64,000 nucleotides of DNA from Thysanoteuthis rhombus (lineage: Eukaryota; Mollusca; Cephalopoda; Oegopsida; Thysanoteuthidae): positions 59,907,613-59,971,612 of the forward strand of contig OY735207.1 in assembly GCA_963457665.1 (NCBI GenBank), in the 5' to 3' direction. Under the pieces are notes generated by a model that was given only the letters and a program-made list of their open reading frames with translations, did no database searches and was not told where the DNA came from. The position numbers and the translations under genes were made by a program. Positions 29,201 to 44,200 of the stretch are shown here, one piece after another (positions within the stretch are counted from its first letter, which is position 1; every line of letters starts with the position of its first letter).

Positions 29201-32200
29201 TCCAGCCCACCTTGAGAACAATTCCTATCTTGCTTTCCCACATTATAACATTTGGCGACTAGTAAAACAAAAATTAACCCCAACTGATTTATTTCCATAG
29301 TGATTTTACCTAAAAATTACTCCAGATAAAGTTAGAAATAGTCAAGATGCCATGAGTCACATTTTCAGATAATTATTAACACATCTCTGATTGATAACTA
29401 CATTTTGGAGTCAAGACCTCAATAGATATTGTATTTCATTTATAAAGATCATGTAACTATCATTCTCTGGTTTTACCATGGATTTTGAGATTAAGTCGAA
29501 GATTGATTTGAAAGATATATTTCGAGAGAAAGTCTAAGATTGGCTTCAAAAAATATATGGATTAAAAACAATAAGAAAGTTTAGAGCAAAAGAGAAGAGT
29601 ACAGAGAAGGAATAATATCAAAATGAAGACAAATGATTTAAAATCATCAAAACAATTTACCTTCTGCCCCGAATACAGTCCATTGCACGATCTCTAGCAT
29701 TCAGCGATTTTTCCCCAGAACTAAATGGAAGAAAAAGGACGAACAAAATAATTGTTGTAGAAATCTATACTACAAAATTAATTTAGATTTTAGAATTATG
29801 ATACTGATCAATAGAAATAAGAACTCTTTTTTCTCAAGCTAACATTGAGCCTCAGCCCCCCTCTCTAACATAGAGCTAAACTTTTACAATTGCATCAAAA
29901 TCTATGTTGATCATTTCCTTTCATATCTCAATAGTAAGAGTTTCATTTTTCTTTACAGTTTCAACAACAGAAACTTTCGGAAATTTTTTTAAATCACAAA
30001 AAACAAAAGCAAAAAAAAAAGATTTATTTTGATAAAAGCATGAAAAAAACTTTGAAATGCACTTACAAGACAGAAAAACAGCTTTCACATAAGCCATGAA
30101 AATAACTAACATTTCTTACTTTCTTTCTCATAATCGTATAGTGAACAGATAGATTTTCATCATGTTTACTGTTATTATGAACCGTGCGTTTTCTTTACCT
30201 AGCTTCTCTTGAAGTTGAAAAATAATGCTCACTAAGTTTAAAAACTCTTGAATATATGAGATGTACTACAAATGGTCAACATTGCGAACATGCTTAAAAA
30301 ATCAATATACAACAGGTTAGTAAGAGAACATGTACATAATTTTATAGAAGAACGTACATCAGTTCTTTTCTTTCAGAATTACAGTAAAGAATCGGTTCTG
30401 TACCTCAAGCTAGTTTCATGTCTTACCTGGTCAAAATATATAAACTATAAAATTTAAGATATCAGGATGATAATCTTACTGTATACTGTATTTTCTGGTG
30501 TTGAGGGAGCCCTAAAATTAACCTTTGACTTTTAGGATGGATGATAAAATTTTGAGACTTATTTCAGGAAAAAAAAAATTACACTTTCATCCTATAATGT
30601 GGGAATGTGAATATATACACACGTTAAAAAACTGACTTTGTATTACATTTTCCACAATATGGGAATGAAAATAAATAACTCCTACGTCAAAACATCAGAT
30701 TTTTTTCCTTTTGACAAAATATTTTATGATATATAATCTGTACTGTACTAAGGAGTACTTTTGTTTTGTATATAAATTCAGTATCACATTTTTCCTCTTG
30801 TACAGATTGCATTTTCTATAAAACATGGTACTTACCTAGTACGATCTTTTGTAGTTTGGTCTGGAGACATCCGACTTGAAAGAGATACTGGGGAGGTGTT
30901 GGGTTTTATATCACCTGGGGAGGAAATAGGTTGCACAATGCCTGCAGAAGTAATTTGTGTGTTATCATCAGAGGTGGATGCTGAAATGGACTTTGCATTT
31001 CCATTTGGAATAGTGTGTGGTTCGTCAGAGAAAGGATCATTGTTTTCATATAGATCAAAGGTACACAGGTCAGAAGACACGGTATTATCTAATTTATCAT
31101 CTACCGTTTCAGTGGGTAACGTTGAGTTAACTGATTCTGGAAAAACCACTTTATCATCATTCATTGAAGGTGAATGAGGCTTGGGTTGATGACTGGTATC
31201 AGATACTGAAGGTGCTGGAGGTAGAATAGAGTCTGGATTGTTATCAGGTGTAACCTCAACTTCAGCATTATCACTTGATGTCACAGATCTATTGCAGGTA
31301 TCATGCACAGAAGATGCCATGGGCAGAATGGAGTCTGGATCATCATCAGGTGTAAGGTTGACTTGAACATTATCACTTGATGTCACTGATTCAGACTCCT
31401 TATCTTTAATGTCAATGGATAACAATGAAGAAGAAATGTTGCAGTCATCATCTGTTATGGTTTCTGATGATGGAGAGACAAGTTGCATTTTCCGATCTGA
31501 AGTAGCTTTTACAGATGAAGCTTCAGATTCTGTTACGTTATCTGTACCAGTAACTGAAGACTGAGAGGCAGACAATATGTCTTCATTCACATTTACAGAC
31601 AGAGATGCGAATTTAGTTTCATCAGCGGCACCTGTTGAATCAGGCAGTGAGGTAGATATGGAATCTATGTTGAGATCTTCAGCAGGTGATACCAATTCAG
31701 GAATATCAGAAATAGCTTTTACATCTGTTGAATCTGACATTGAAATAGATGTGGATTCTATCTTGGGATCTTCAGCTGGTGATGCCAATTCAAAATCAGA
31801 GTCGGTACTCTCATCTATCAGAGCTGGCATGGGCATGTTGACATCTGGAAAGGTTAAAGATGTAGATTCTACATCGTCCTCTAATTTAGGCATCTCTGCA
31901 TAATTATTAGTTTTAGATGGCACTGTTGCAGAGGGATATTCTATATCTTCTTTTGGTAAAGCTAAGTCTAATATAGAGGTAGATTCCGTGGGGTCCTCAC
32001 AGATGATTGGTATGTCCTTAATATCAACTGGCGTACTGGATGCCAATTCCTTACTATCTGCTACAGATGACAGAGCTATGGAAACAGATCTTGTCTCAAT
32101 ATCAGACCCACTTGCAATGTCTACAGATGAAAAACAATCCTTACTTCCATCTGCTGGTGCAACTGATTTCAAGTATTCAATGTGATTATTTTTTCCAGAT

Positions 32201-35200
32201 TCATCAGAAGACAGAACACCAACTTCTTCATCTGAACTTGGAGACTTTGTAGAAAGGATCAGACTTTCATTGTTTCTGGCAGTCATTTCCACGGAAGGGT
32301 TTTCCTCTTGATTTTCAGATACAAACGGCGACAAGATATCTTTTGTCTCATCTTCTTGACAATCAGCAGTATCTGAAGCTGCAATACAATCTTTGTAATG
32401 AGGTTCTGTGTTGGTGGAAATGCACTGAGACTTGGCATCGTAGTTTTCATCCACTGTTGATAATTCAGAAGATGGATTGTCCTTTTCTTCCTTCAAGCTC
32501 TCGGGTATAAATGTATCGATGCCCTTTTCATCCACTGCTGAACGGTCTTGTTCCAAGTCTTGAACCGCAGCCAGGATTTCAAGGTGGTTTTCACTGCAAG
32601 GAGATAAAGAGAAAGTTGCTTTTTTCAAAAATCAAAGAAAGAAAGAAAAAAAAGGGCAAAAGGAATTCAAAGAAGAAAAACTATTTTTTCAAGCTCATAA
32701 TGAGAGAGGAAACATTTTAAAAAATAATATTGGATTCATAAGATAAATCTTTTCTAATCACATGAAAAGGGTTAGATTCAAGCTTCAGAAAAAGCATAAA
32801 TCCACCCTTCCCTGCACTTTGCCATATCTTATTGTTGTCTTATCACATGTATGTCATGATGGGAAACAATGAAGAGAGAGCTGAGGAGAGAAATTCTGAA
32901 AGTTTTCCCCAGAGTTATCAATACTTACACCCCCCCCCTGCAATGTTCAATTAAAAACCGAATATATCATACAGAGAAAAGAGTGATTGTTAACTCAATT
33001 ATCAACTGAATCCATGACCCTTTGATTCGCTGATGGTTATCATAAATATACAACAGGCTACTACTGATACTATAAGAGTGACAGTTAAGTAGTTTAATGA
33101 GAGGGTAAAGGGACTGATGGCTGTCACTGATACTACAAGTCTGACAGATATGGCTTTTATTATTTATATGATGATGATTTCATCGACATTAAACTTGGGA
33201 AATTAATTTTTATCATCAACCACAAGCTGAACCATTTTTTGTCTTTCTTTCACATAAAAAAATTGTCCAATTCACGTGATACAATATTTCACTAGTTTTA
33301 TACATGCAGAAAATTATACATAATCAAATATCACTGTATGACTTTTGATGTGTTTGAAAATTGTGAGAAATCCTTATCAATCAGACTATTTTACGCTCTG
33401 TGAAGTTACCACCATTTTAAATATCTATCTTGAATTAAATATGTCTCATATCCAGCCACATACAGAACGATTTTTTCAAAAACCTGATAAAGTTCCAAAT
33501 TCCAGATACTCATATGGCTAGTTGAAGATTCAAACTTCTGATTAAATCAAATAACTCAAAGATAATTGTTTGAATATTAATGACAAGATCATAATAGACA
33601 ACTTTAAGATGTTTTTCTACCAGAATTGCTGAGGATCAGAGTGCAGTGTCTGTATGCTCATTGAAAAGTGTTACCCATACAAAAAAAAAATAAATAAAAT
33701 ACTATATATGGATACACATTGCATTTCATATGTGGATGGATCTATAGAAATTGCATCTTAATAAATTACAAAACATTCAGTTTTGCTTTTCTCTCTCTGA
33801 TTGAACATCAAGAAGAGTGTAAGCAAAACATAGTTCATAATTCTTGACATCTATATAACAGGAAAAGTCTGATACTATTCATTTGTTTTGATGTCCAAGT
33901 AGCCAAAATGGTGTTGTGTAGCGAAGACGTATTGAGGGTCCCCCAAAATGCACTAATCTGAAGAATGATATTAGCATGGAATCTGTGGCAATATGGCAAA
34001 TTGATAAATACACACACATAAAAATTTAAAAAAAAGAAGGTAGACAGCATTTATTAGTTACCTCACTAGACAAATCAGTGCTATCAATATTATAACAACT
34101 GATTTGTCAAGGGAGATAGACTGCACAAGGTTTTTTTTTAAATTATTTTTGAAAATTTGCCAAAAATGAAAAAAATTCAAGATTAATTCTAGTTGCATCA
34201 GATTGCAATAATTTTCTTTCAAAGGGTGATCCAACAGGTCAAAAGATTGTCTAGTTTTCACCTAAAGTCATCAGTGACTCACTTTTAAGTCTTAAAAGTC
34301 ACAAGGAATTAAATTTCCAAGTTTTAAAAACTTTGGGTTTTTTTTTTCTATTCTTAAGGTATTTATCATTCATTTATTAAAAAGAAGAGTTCTGTCAACT
34401 TGTCGTGCAACTATCATAGGAAGTAAAATTACTTTTAAGCTAATTATTTGATTATCCTATCATGACTGACATAGTGACAGCATTTCAATATTCTACTCAT
34501 ATTTATAGATATTTGTTTGAGAAATGCAGCTTTGTTACAAAACCACATGTATAGAGTGCCAAGTGAAAACAGAATCCACTCAGATTGGATTGCAAGATCA
34601 GCATCACTCAAAAACAGGTAGCATACAAGATTAATTGTTTTCGCTCTTTATTAGAAAAAAAGTCTGCATATACTAAGATATTGAAGTTATTTTGTATTTT
34701 TGGAGCTGAAAGAAAATCCTATTTAAAAGCAATAAATGTTAAATTTATTTGTCAAAGATATGATCATTATTACTAATAATGATAAAAGCCAACTTTTATT
34801 CCTTGTTGAAAGAATTTGGGATTCTAGGCAAAAAAGAAAAAGAAAGAAAAATGCTAAACAAATATTATTAGTTTCTAAAACAAAACTTTACCCACTAATG
34901 TCTTGGTGAACTCTGTTTTGAGCCCTTAGAATGAAGCAAAACTCTCATAGGTGATCTTTATTGTTAGGTACAAGTTAATAAAAAAATTCAAGCAAAAAAA
35001 ACTTCAATTTGGTCAACAGAACGGGTGTCCTTCTTCAGAATGATGATACAAGCTCACACTCAGTAAAATAAACTCAGATGATCAAATCATTAGGTTGGGA
35101 TATCATACTGCATCCTTCTAAGTCAATGCATTTAGTACTTCAAGATTTCCTTCCACTGACTTTACAGCTACTCCACCACTCCCCTACATGGCTTTAATTT

Positions 35201-38200
35201 TCTGTAACAAACTAAATAATTCAGCCAATAACAGAAAAATTGATGATTTGCAATGTCTAACCACAAAATTGTATTGGTAAGGTTTATGATATTCATACAT
35301 GATGATCAATTCAGCTGATAACATATTTTAGGGATACAAGTAAGGTAAAGATATGTGTCTTTGTAAACATCAGTAATTTATATTGTAATTATTCCAAATT
35401 AATATCCTTTCTAAATAATTTGTACAATTGCAGAAAAAAAATATTTTAAAAATGAACATCAAATTTGATTACTGTTCCAGTGACAATCTCATTTGTAGAA
35501 CACTAAGGGAAAACCTAACTCACAACGTCTCTCAAAAAGAGAATGCTAACTGCTGCATTATGAATACTCTTAAATGGCTCTTTTCTTTTGGTATATAATT
35601 GGGTAGTAAATTTGTCTGAAATGATTGATCAAGCAAACAAGATGAAGGGAATGTCAGTTAAAACCTGAAATAGATGGGGGAAAAAATGCCCGGATATTTG
35701 AAAGGAAAAAAAAGTTTGAAATCATAGGAAAATACATTTTGTTCACATACTAGGCATTCATTTTTTTTTAAATTGCAAACAAGACTAAGTGCTTACTTGG
35801 CTATATATTATTTTCTTTTTTCAAATTAAAAATTAAGAATGTATAAAGAGAACTTGTGGTGCAACTATTCCACAAATTAGACTGATACAAAAACAAAATC
35901 AACAAACTAAACAGTACTTTTCATTCAAGTTACTCTTGCATTTTTTTTGCAATTATATGGCACATGCACATACAGAACTGTGCAAGATTTTCCAACATTT
36001 ACTATTTATTAAACGTCGTATACATTATCAGTCTGGAATTATGCCCCGTTCAATAGTATCATTGCCCCTTTTTTAGGTTTATATGCCCTCATAAAATTTT
36101 TGAGTCTGCAGTTCTGAAGAAAGCGGAAAATATAACATGTTCAAAAATGATTTCCAACCACCTTATCGATTTGGTTTCCTAGTGGACAGTTCAATCAAAA
36201 ATATTCAAGTTGTTTTTTTCATCATTTTTTATTGCAACAACACTAATGTAGAAAAATCCAACTTCACACTAGAACATGACAAAAACAGTGAAGTTTAATA
36301 AAAGGAAATTCTGTTTTGGGGATAAATAAGAGAAGAAAAAAGAGTAAAAAGTTTATTAAAAGAGATGATAGCTTGAATAGTGCCAGTTGTTGGATGACAG
36401 ATATTAGAATGGATGAAGATGTTCTTTGCCGTGGAGCTCTACATCATAGATCATATAGACCACAGCTGAGTCTGGACAAACATTGAACAAACGTGGACAG
36501 GGAAGCACATCAGAAAAATCCAGTCTTGAAGAAGAGAGGGAACTCAGTCATAAAGAATGGCTTCTTATACCTGCGAAGATGAAGGACACCTCCCTTTTCA
36601 GGTGTATCAAAATAGTAATCAAAGCCAAAGGTATCCACAAAAAATATTAATCATGTATGAATAGGGGAAAAAGTGTATCTTTATAAGTTAGCATCTAGCT
36701 TGGCTTAAAGTAACCAAACAAAAACCTTTTACAAGTTCGTTTTTGAACATGTCACATTTTCGTCCTCTATCAGGTTGAAAAGCTTCAAAGTCTGCCAAAC
36801 CTAATAATGTTTGGAATCAACACATAAAGGGACATTAGTATCAGTCAGTGTAAAAGGCAATATTCCAGACGACTACAAACCACTATCTTTTGTATGAAAA
36901 TGATCCAAATTCTGTGTTAGCCTGTGAATTTGTTACCATAACACAGTAAAAATAGATTATTTTAGCACAATTTCTATTAGAGCAATACCATGAATTGCTC
37001 TTACTTGGAAAATTTCCAGCCCATTCATGTCACCAGTTTCTGAGTAATTGAGCACAAATTTAAGGGAACTGCCCAAGGGAGATAACTCTAGGTATTGTAA
37101 ATGCTAATTAAATTCTAGAGAAGAATAAGCAAATAATTATTACATGAATACTATACATCGAAAGTGACCCGATATCGAGCTTGAAGACAGCTTTTAACCA
37201 AGTAAAAAAAAAAAAGAGTAGGTATTAAAGTCATGTATGATTAAAATTCAGGCTTAAAACAGAGGACACTTTTGTCGCTAAAAATTGATTGATCATACAA
37301 TTCAGAAGGGGAAATAATCTACACCTTTGCATTTAGGTCAACCTAAAGATACCGAAAAGAGTTTTGGTCTGTCAATGATAGTTTTAGACGAAAAATGTCC
37401 ATTATAAATCCTCAATTCAGAGCTTCACTTCAAGTTAATTTTCTTCCAAGCCAAACACAGAAGGATTTTATTATTTCTCGTGGAACAATACACACTCAAA
37501 ACAGATATTATCGGTATTGTTGATCAAACTCTATAGTATTGACATTTTTGCCAAAAACATTTCCTCATAAGGCATACTCATTTTTGGATTGCAACACATT
37601 CATATTTGGGGCAACAGAGTTTCAACATAGCTAGTATCAGGAATTATCTTAATATTTTGATTCTGTAATGCTCCAATAGAAATGATAAAATCCTGCAGTA
37701 TTTGGTTTAGAAGAAAATTTAAAAGGTAGGGTGTGCTCATTTATGGGCATTATTGAACATATTTTAATAAAAAACAGAATAAAGAGATTAGTCACAATTA
37801 GTGTCAAATCTTATAAAAGCCCTTGTCACTTTTTATTTGATTAAAGGTTTATTCTATCACTCTCAAGCAAACCAAAGGGAGTATGGCAAAACTCTTGTCT
37901 CTGTGGTTGAATATGATGAACCACATAACTATCTATATGTCAACGTATTTTCAACTACATCATTATTACTGATTCAGCTGTCTACATTGAATAGAAAATA
38001 AATATAAGCATCTTGGATTTTTCTTGAACAAAACTTGTTTCCCCACATATCATAGAATGAAAAAATTTCAACTTTTTACCTAATTCCGTAGCCTTATTAT
38101 CTTAAATTCATAAAAATAGAATATATGAAAAGTTGTAGAAAAATCGACAGAATAAATTTCATTTGATGTGATTTTCTTTTTTTTTACTTCGGTCAACCAA

Positions 38201-41200
38201 GTTGGAGAGGTATAGGTATTTCCATTTGTCTGTCCACACAATATCTCCGAAAGTACACAATGGATTTCAATGAAATTTTGCGGAAGGTTGGGCAACGGGG
38301 TAAGGAAGAGATGGTTAAATGTTGGGTTGGATCCAAAAATTTCTTTCTGATTGAAAGATGCTTTTCTGGTTTCTTTCCATTCATTTATGTATATGTTCAT
38401 GACCATCCACATATTTCCAAAAGTTAAGAATGAATTCAGTAGGAGAGGGATACAATAGGCTATGACAGAACTGATTAAATTTTAGAATGGATCCATGTAC
38501 AATTAATCCCCTTGACAATAGCATTGATGGGGGTATGTGATCCCTAAGTGCTTTCTAGTTTTGTTTGCAATAAATACATTAATACTAAAATATATTTGTA
38601 TGATTTATCTATATATAAACAATACCATCATTTTTGATCGGTGCTATACCAGTACATTGGCAAACTTTGAACAAAACACTGACAACTTATGAGAAGGGTG
38701 TCTCAGTTAGGAAAAAATATTGCTGGACTCATTTCACATATTCTGGGTAGAATTTTTGCTGAAAACAAATTTTATAAGATATCAATACTGCACCTAAAAG
38801 AATTATTGTGACACAAAGTAAATAAAACCGGTTTAGGACATTCATTTTGGAACAAAATGCATATATGCATATGCAATGTCCCAGAATGAATCCACCTAAT
38901 GGGTTTCTGTCTACTCCTGTCAGACAATTGCAATGTAAATACTGTATCTGAATGTATATAAGATGCAAATATTAAAAAACAAAACAAATTGTACAAATAT
39001 TACAATGCATGGTATTATATGGGCTGGTATTATAGGAAGCTGTCTGACAAAGTTTTGAAATCGACATGCAGGGCTTAGATGAGTTGCAATGAGCACTAGT
39101 CTTCTGGATACCATTTTAAATCATGCATCTTATATACTGGCCAAGACAGTATCTACATTTTGGGGAAAAAAAAAAAAAAATTTACATTTTAGGCAAACTC
39201 AGATCTTCCTGTTTGCTGGTTATAATGGGCCTTTCCACTTTATCTTCAAAAATGGGAATCTGCTCGCTGGATGCTGCATCAGGTTCAGGTGATCTTACTT
39301 GAGATTTGAAATCACAGCTGGAGGTTTCTTCAGGATTCAAAGGAGAAACTGGAGACGTAGGATCGTGAAGGCATTCGGAATCAGAAAATTTTCGTGATGG
39401 AATTATTGGTGACATTTTAGAATCATCAGACGTAACAACATCTCTCTCCTGGTTTTCTAACTTTTCAGACTTGTTTTTGAAAATCTCACATGAATTTTTC
39501 TCTGGGTGAGAACTGATGACGTCACACGAAGATGGTTCATCATCTCCAGTTTCAGACAGGTCACTGTCATCATTGCTGGTAAACGGTAGACATTTTTTTG
39601 AGAAAAAAGATCCGGAGGAATTACTGTTTTCACATTCATTTAGCTTGTTCAGAGGTAAAGTGTTGAGACTTTGCAGCATTCGGATTGTATTACCAGGTGA
39701 GGATGAAAGAAGCTTTGAAGATACAGAACGATTTAAAATCTCAACAGCAGAAGTAGACAATCCAGATGAGGTAAGAACTGTTAATTTAGAAGATGCATTA
39801 CTTTGACAGCTCTCCGAGTTTTCAACTTCAGAAGAAATATTCCTTTTAGGACTGCAGCAACTCCTGGTAGTATTACTAGTATTGTCATTTTTTTCATTAG
39901 TGACTATGTTACAATCAACAGTTGCTTCAGCTTTTTCAATAAGAGTCTTATTAGTTATAAAGAAGGATTCGTTAGAGCTATCGCTGTTACTCGTAGAAGA
40001 TAAAATTTTAGAGGAACATGAAGGTTTTCTCTTACTATATTTGCTTTTGGCATAGGCTGAATCCGAGGGTGGCACATTTATTTTTTGAGACATTGATGCC
40101 CTATCGCAATGAAAATCCATCATACTGCTGGGTCTGCCATCATCATCTGCCTGAATCCCACTAAAAGGCACATCTGACTCTGTTTCATAACAATCAGTGT
40201 TGTTATTTGAATTACAGTCTGTAACTGGTAAAGGCTGTTGGGAAAAAAGTGACTGATTGACAACAGGTTGATGTTCACAGCAACTCGACCTTATTTCTGA
40301 ATCACATTTATCATTAAGTACAGATTTACTCTGATGCTTTTCTGTCTCCCTTGTTCTCTTACAGTGAGGAACAGGAAAACTATTTTCTGTTTGGATATTT
40401 TTGTCATCTGCTCCCCTCTTGGCAGATTTATTTATAGAACAGTCATTTGCATCTGAAACCCCTAAGTGTGGTACCAAATCTCGATTATTGCTCACCAGTT
40501 TCTTATGGTAAGCAAGAAAATTGCTTAGAGCACTTTCAGTTCTTATGTTGGATTCCTTATCAGGGGATGTTTGTGAGTTTTTAACCGAAAAATCTTTTGA
40601 AGTTTTGGTATGATTTGTTGATATCACAGCTGAAATGGAATTTTTTCCCCTAGTCACTTCAGAATTATAAAACATTTCACTATCTTCAGTCATATAAGAG
40701 CTGTCAGATTCCAAAATGGGCATAGGCAAATCAATATTACAGCTTTTAGACTCGGCTTGCAAGGCATCATTTTCTACATTAAGTAGCTGGTAACTTACAG
40801 AATGTGATCTTGATTTTTGTCTGAATTTCTGAGATGAGGAATTATCATTATGATATGCTGATTTACTTGGACTAACTCTCTGCTTATGCACCGATTTACT
40901 TGGACTGATGTTCTCACATGATTTCAATTTTGAAACTTTGGGCTTATGCACTGATTTACTTTGACTAATGTCCCCATGTGATTTTAATGAGGAAACTTTG
41001 GGTTCCACAGGCTGTCTTAACCTTCTACTATACCTGCTATACGTACCATCGCACGAAGGGTGTGCAGAAAGTGAGGGATTGGATTCTTTTTTCATTTTGT
41101 TATTTTGTTGAAGTCTTTTATGGTAAGAAAGCAACTGTTCCAAAGCACTGAAATTTGATGAAGCTTTCTGATTGGTAGATTCTTTGGAAGGAATATCTGA

Positions 41201-44200
41201 TGAATAATGGATTTCTCTGCATCTTTTAGTGACAAAGTTATTGGTTGGGCTACCTGAGGAGGATGGACTATCAGAATCATCAGAAGAATTGATCTGAGGA
41301 ATGTCAGATATACTTGTCATGTCAACATGAACAGGATAATTGTTTATAGTAAGCTTTCTATGAAAGCCATTCACTGACACTGCCGCATTGACTGAAGAAT
41401 TGTTGACTGGATACTCAAGCCGTTTTGGTTTTTGAGATAATCTCTTATTTATGCATTTTGTCTGGAACACATCTTGCAGAATATTGTTTGTTTCTTCATC
41501 TATAAAAAAGATAAAAAAATAAAATTAAAAACTGTATTACCTGGTGAAGTAAAGACATTGTAACAGTGATATAGATCTTTGAACAACTTTTCGCTGAGTT
41601 CAAATTGAACAAAAAACAGAATTCATATATTTTCCATTAAGTTTTGAAATATTAAATTCACAACAAATTTAGTATACATAACCTTTCAACTAAGTTAGAA
41701 CAAGATAGCTCGTAAAATAAGCTCTCATAGTAAGATTCACAATATGAAACTCATGTGGATAGCTCGCCATTTTAGCGGAGGTTCTTTCTTTTTTTTCTTA
41801 CTGCTTCTCTGTTCTATACTAAGTCCATGCCTTGCATGAAGAAGAATGTGCAGAAGTTTGCTTGCAGTAGGTAGACAAAAAACTCCTTTTTCGTTATCAT
41901 TTAAATTTGTGTTGAAGCCAACTTTTCATTGAAAAAAAAAAGATAAAAATGTACTCAATCAATGTGCTTTAATGGCGTGTGTTCATTATTATGTTCACTA
42001 TTTCATTCATTTTGTATCATTTATGTTCTGTAACATGCAGATTCCTTTTTATTTCTCTAATACTCTCTTCTGTTTATAATAAAAGGTTCATATTTTTACA
42101 GAATATCTGTCTTTGTATTTCTTTTGATGTATTCTGTTATATTTGACAAAAATACAAACAGTACTAAAATTAGAGGCATACGTTTCTCTACAAATAACAC
42201 TTCATGTTTGGTAAGTACAATGTCATCTCTACTTCAAAACACCGAAGAAAACAAAACTGAAGTACAGCTATGCATCCCTCTATGCCTCTAAAATCTACAC
42301 CATCATAAATATCACTGACATTCAATAATTGAGCGATTATGTATCACAAGGAGAGAAAAACAAAGCCAGTGCCGAAGCCTAATTCATTATCCTTATTTTC
42401 TTACAACAACTGAATAAAGCTGAATATTATTGGTCTAAAGTAGATTCATCACAAAATTATTTGTTTCTCAATTTTTAGAATGCATTTTAATTACGCTTTA
42501 AACGATGTTTTAATACTTACCAAAGCTTTTGTTGATATCAGGATCTTTGATGGCATAACCCTTATTGACCATTTGATCATTGAGAGACAAGATTTCATCA
42601 TTGCCAGAAAACCTGAGATATATCACTGCAAGTAACACATTTTCTTCTCCTTTGGATTTTATCACAGCCTGAATGGCACTTGCATCTGGAATAGGAATAA
42701 GTCACAAACACTATAACGGCAAATCCCTTTCTTTTATTTTTGATTTAAAAATATTTTTTGCAACAACTATGCCACAATTCTTTTTTTCAAATTAGGTAGA
42801 AAGTTATTTTTTATCAGAATCTACATTTAGGATGGTTTTGAAAAGTTACTGATCATAATTTCAACTTCTAGCACTCTTTTTCAAGGGTGCCAAGATCTTG
42901 TGCACTTAGTAACTTTGAAAGTATGTAAATTGCAGGTCTGACTCAAATTGACATAACACAATCACAAAATTAAAAAATAATTGTTTGACAATCAGAGCTG
43001 CCTGTAGTGGTGGGACAAACTTTTTGTTTGACAAAGTTACCAACAGAATTCAAAAGGTCAAACTGGTTTCGAATTACAAATTATCTTTAGCATAGAAGCT
43101 AAGAACTGAATCATATAAAACTCATTTTTAGTGAAAAGGGACTGAATACAAGTAAGCAATTGCTGATTAACTCTTATGACGCCATCTTTACATTTTGGGA
43201 AAAACTGGGGGAAAACAAAAAAAAAAAAATCACCATGAATCCATTTCAACTTTTCTGCTAACATTGATAATATATGAGAAAATCAAGTGAAACACCGTTT
43301 CAGTGTGTCAGGCATATTTAGCTAAGAAATGAAATGCTTGTCAGCAGTTTCAAGACAAGATAGAATTTGGTTTCCATTTGCGGTTGGAATCATACATCAA
43401 AATTTTTGAATGCCTTTTGCAGAATAAGGTTGAGATGAATCATTTGTCATTCATTTTTGCTTCTTTCATCTCATTTTAGTTCTTTTTTTAGCAATATTCA
43501 GGTCATTTCTATCTTTTATGATTGTTAAGTACCTACTTAATATGGACATCACCTTATTGATTAGGCCATGAAGACTCAACAGCAGGCAAAATTTAAATTT
43601 AGTCATATAGCTACATTTTTCCTCAGCCCATTTTCCCAAGCCATACTGTTTGTTTACTACTTTGTAGCAATAAATATCTTGAGTTGTTTGAATTTCTTAG
43701 ATGAAACAATAGAAATAAGGTGAAAGAAAAACAAAAAAGTGATTATAACAACAATGCTTCACCTAAGAACTTTGGACAACTTAAGACTATTATTGCAGTT
43801 GTTTCCAACAATTTTTATTTAGTATTTCAAATTGCAAACAGGTCCCACATAGGATAACATCAATGGCCGTCAATGTAGGATCAAGCTTCAGTCCAATTTC
43901 CATACTTAATTTTGATCTCACAACCAAGTCTCACAACTCAATTCTTCATGGCTTTACCCAGTACAAGTAGAAGACTTGCCCCCCCCCCCGCTCAAATATA
44001 CAAGGGAGATAACCCAACAAATTAAGATCACTTCTTGGGTTATAAGCTAATCTAACCACATAATGAGCAAACAGGCAAATGGCCCCTTAGTGCCAATCCA
44101 TATATAAATGACCCTATCATTTCTGACGGGTATATTCTAGTGAATGAATGAATACATACAAAACAGAAACATCATACACAGAAAGAAGCATAAGAATAGA

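Larger units (their letters stand above)
32594..39185. other. Long intron between the two giant exons
   Basis: The largest intron of the gene at 6.6 kb. I see no coding exon in it on either strand. A less AT-rich block at about 36370-36600 has no recognisable content. Repeats cluster at its upstream end (38205-39140). Confidence 0.6.

Noticed and set aside
30896-32252. Several 65-108 codon frames on the plus strand
   Set aside because: They are antisense shadows of giant exon 9, caused by its Ser/Asp-rich codons.
36370-36600. Extra exon inside the 6.6 kb intron
   Set aside because: Less AT-rich, with a possible splice-like site, but no open frame compatible with the phase 2 junction between exons 8 and 9.
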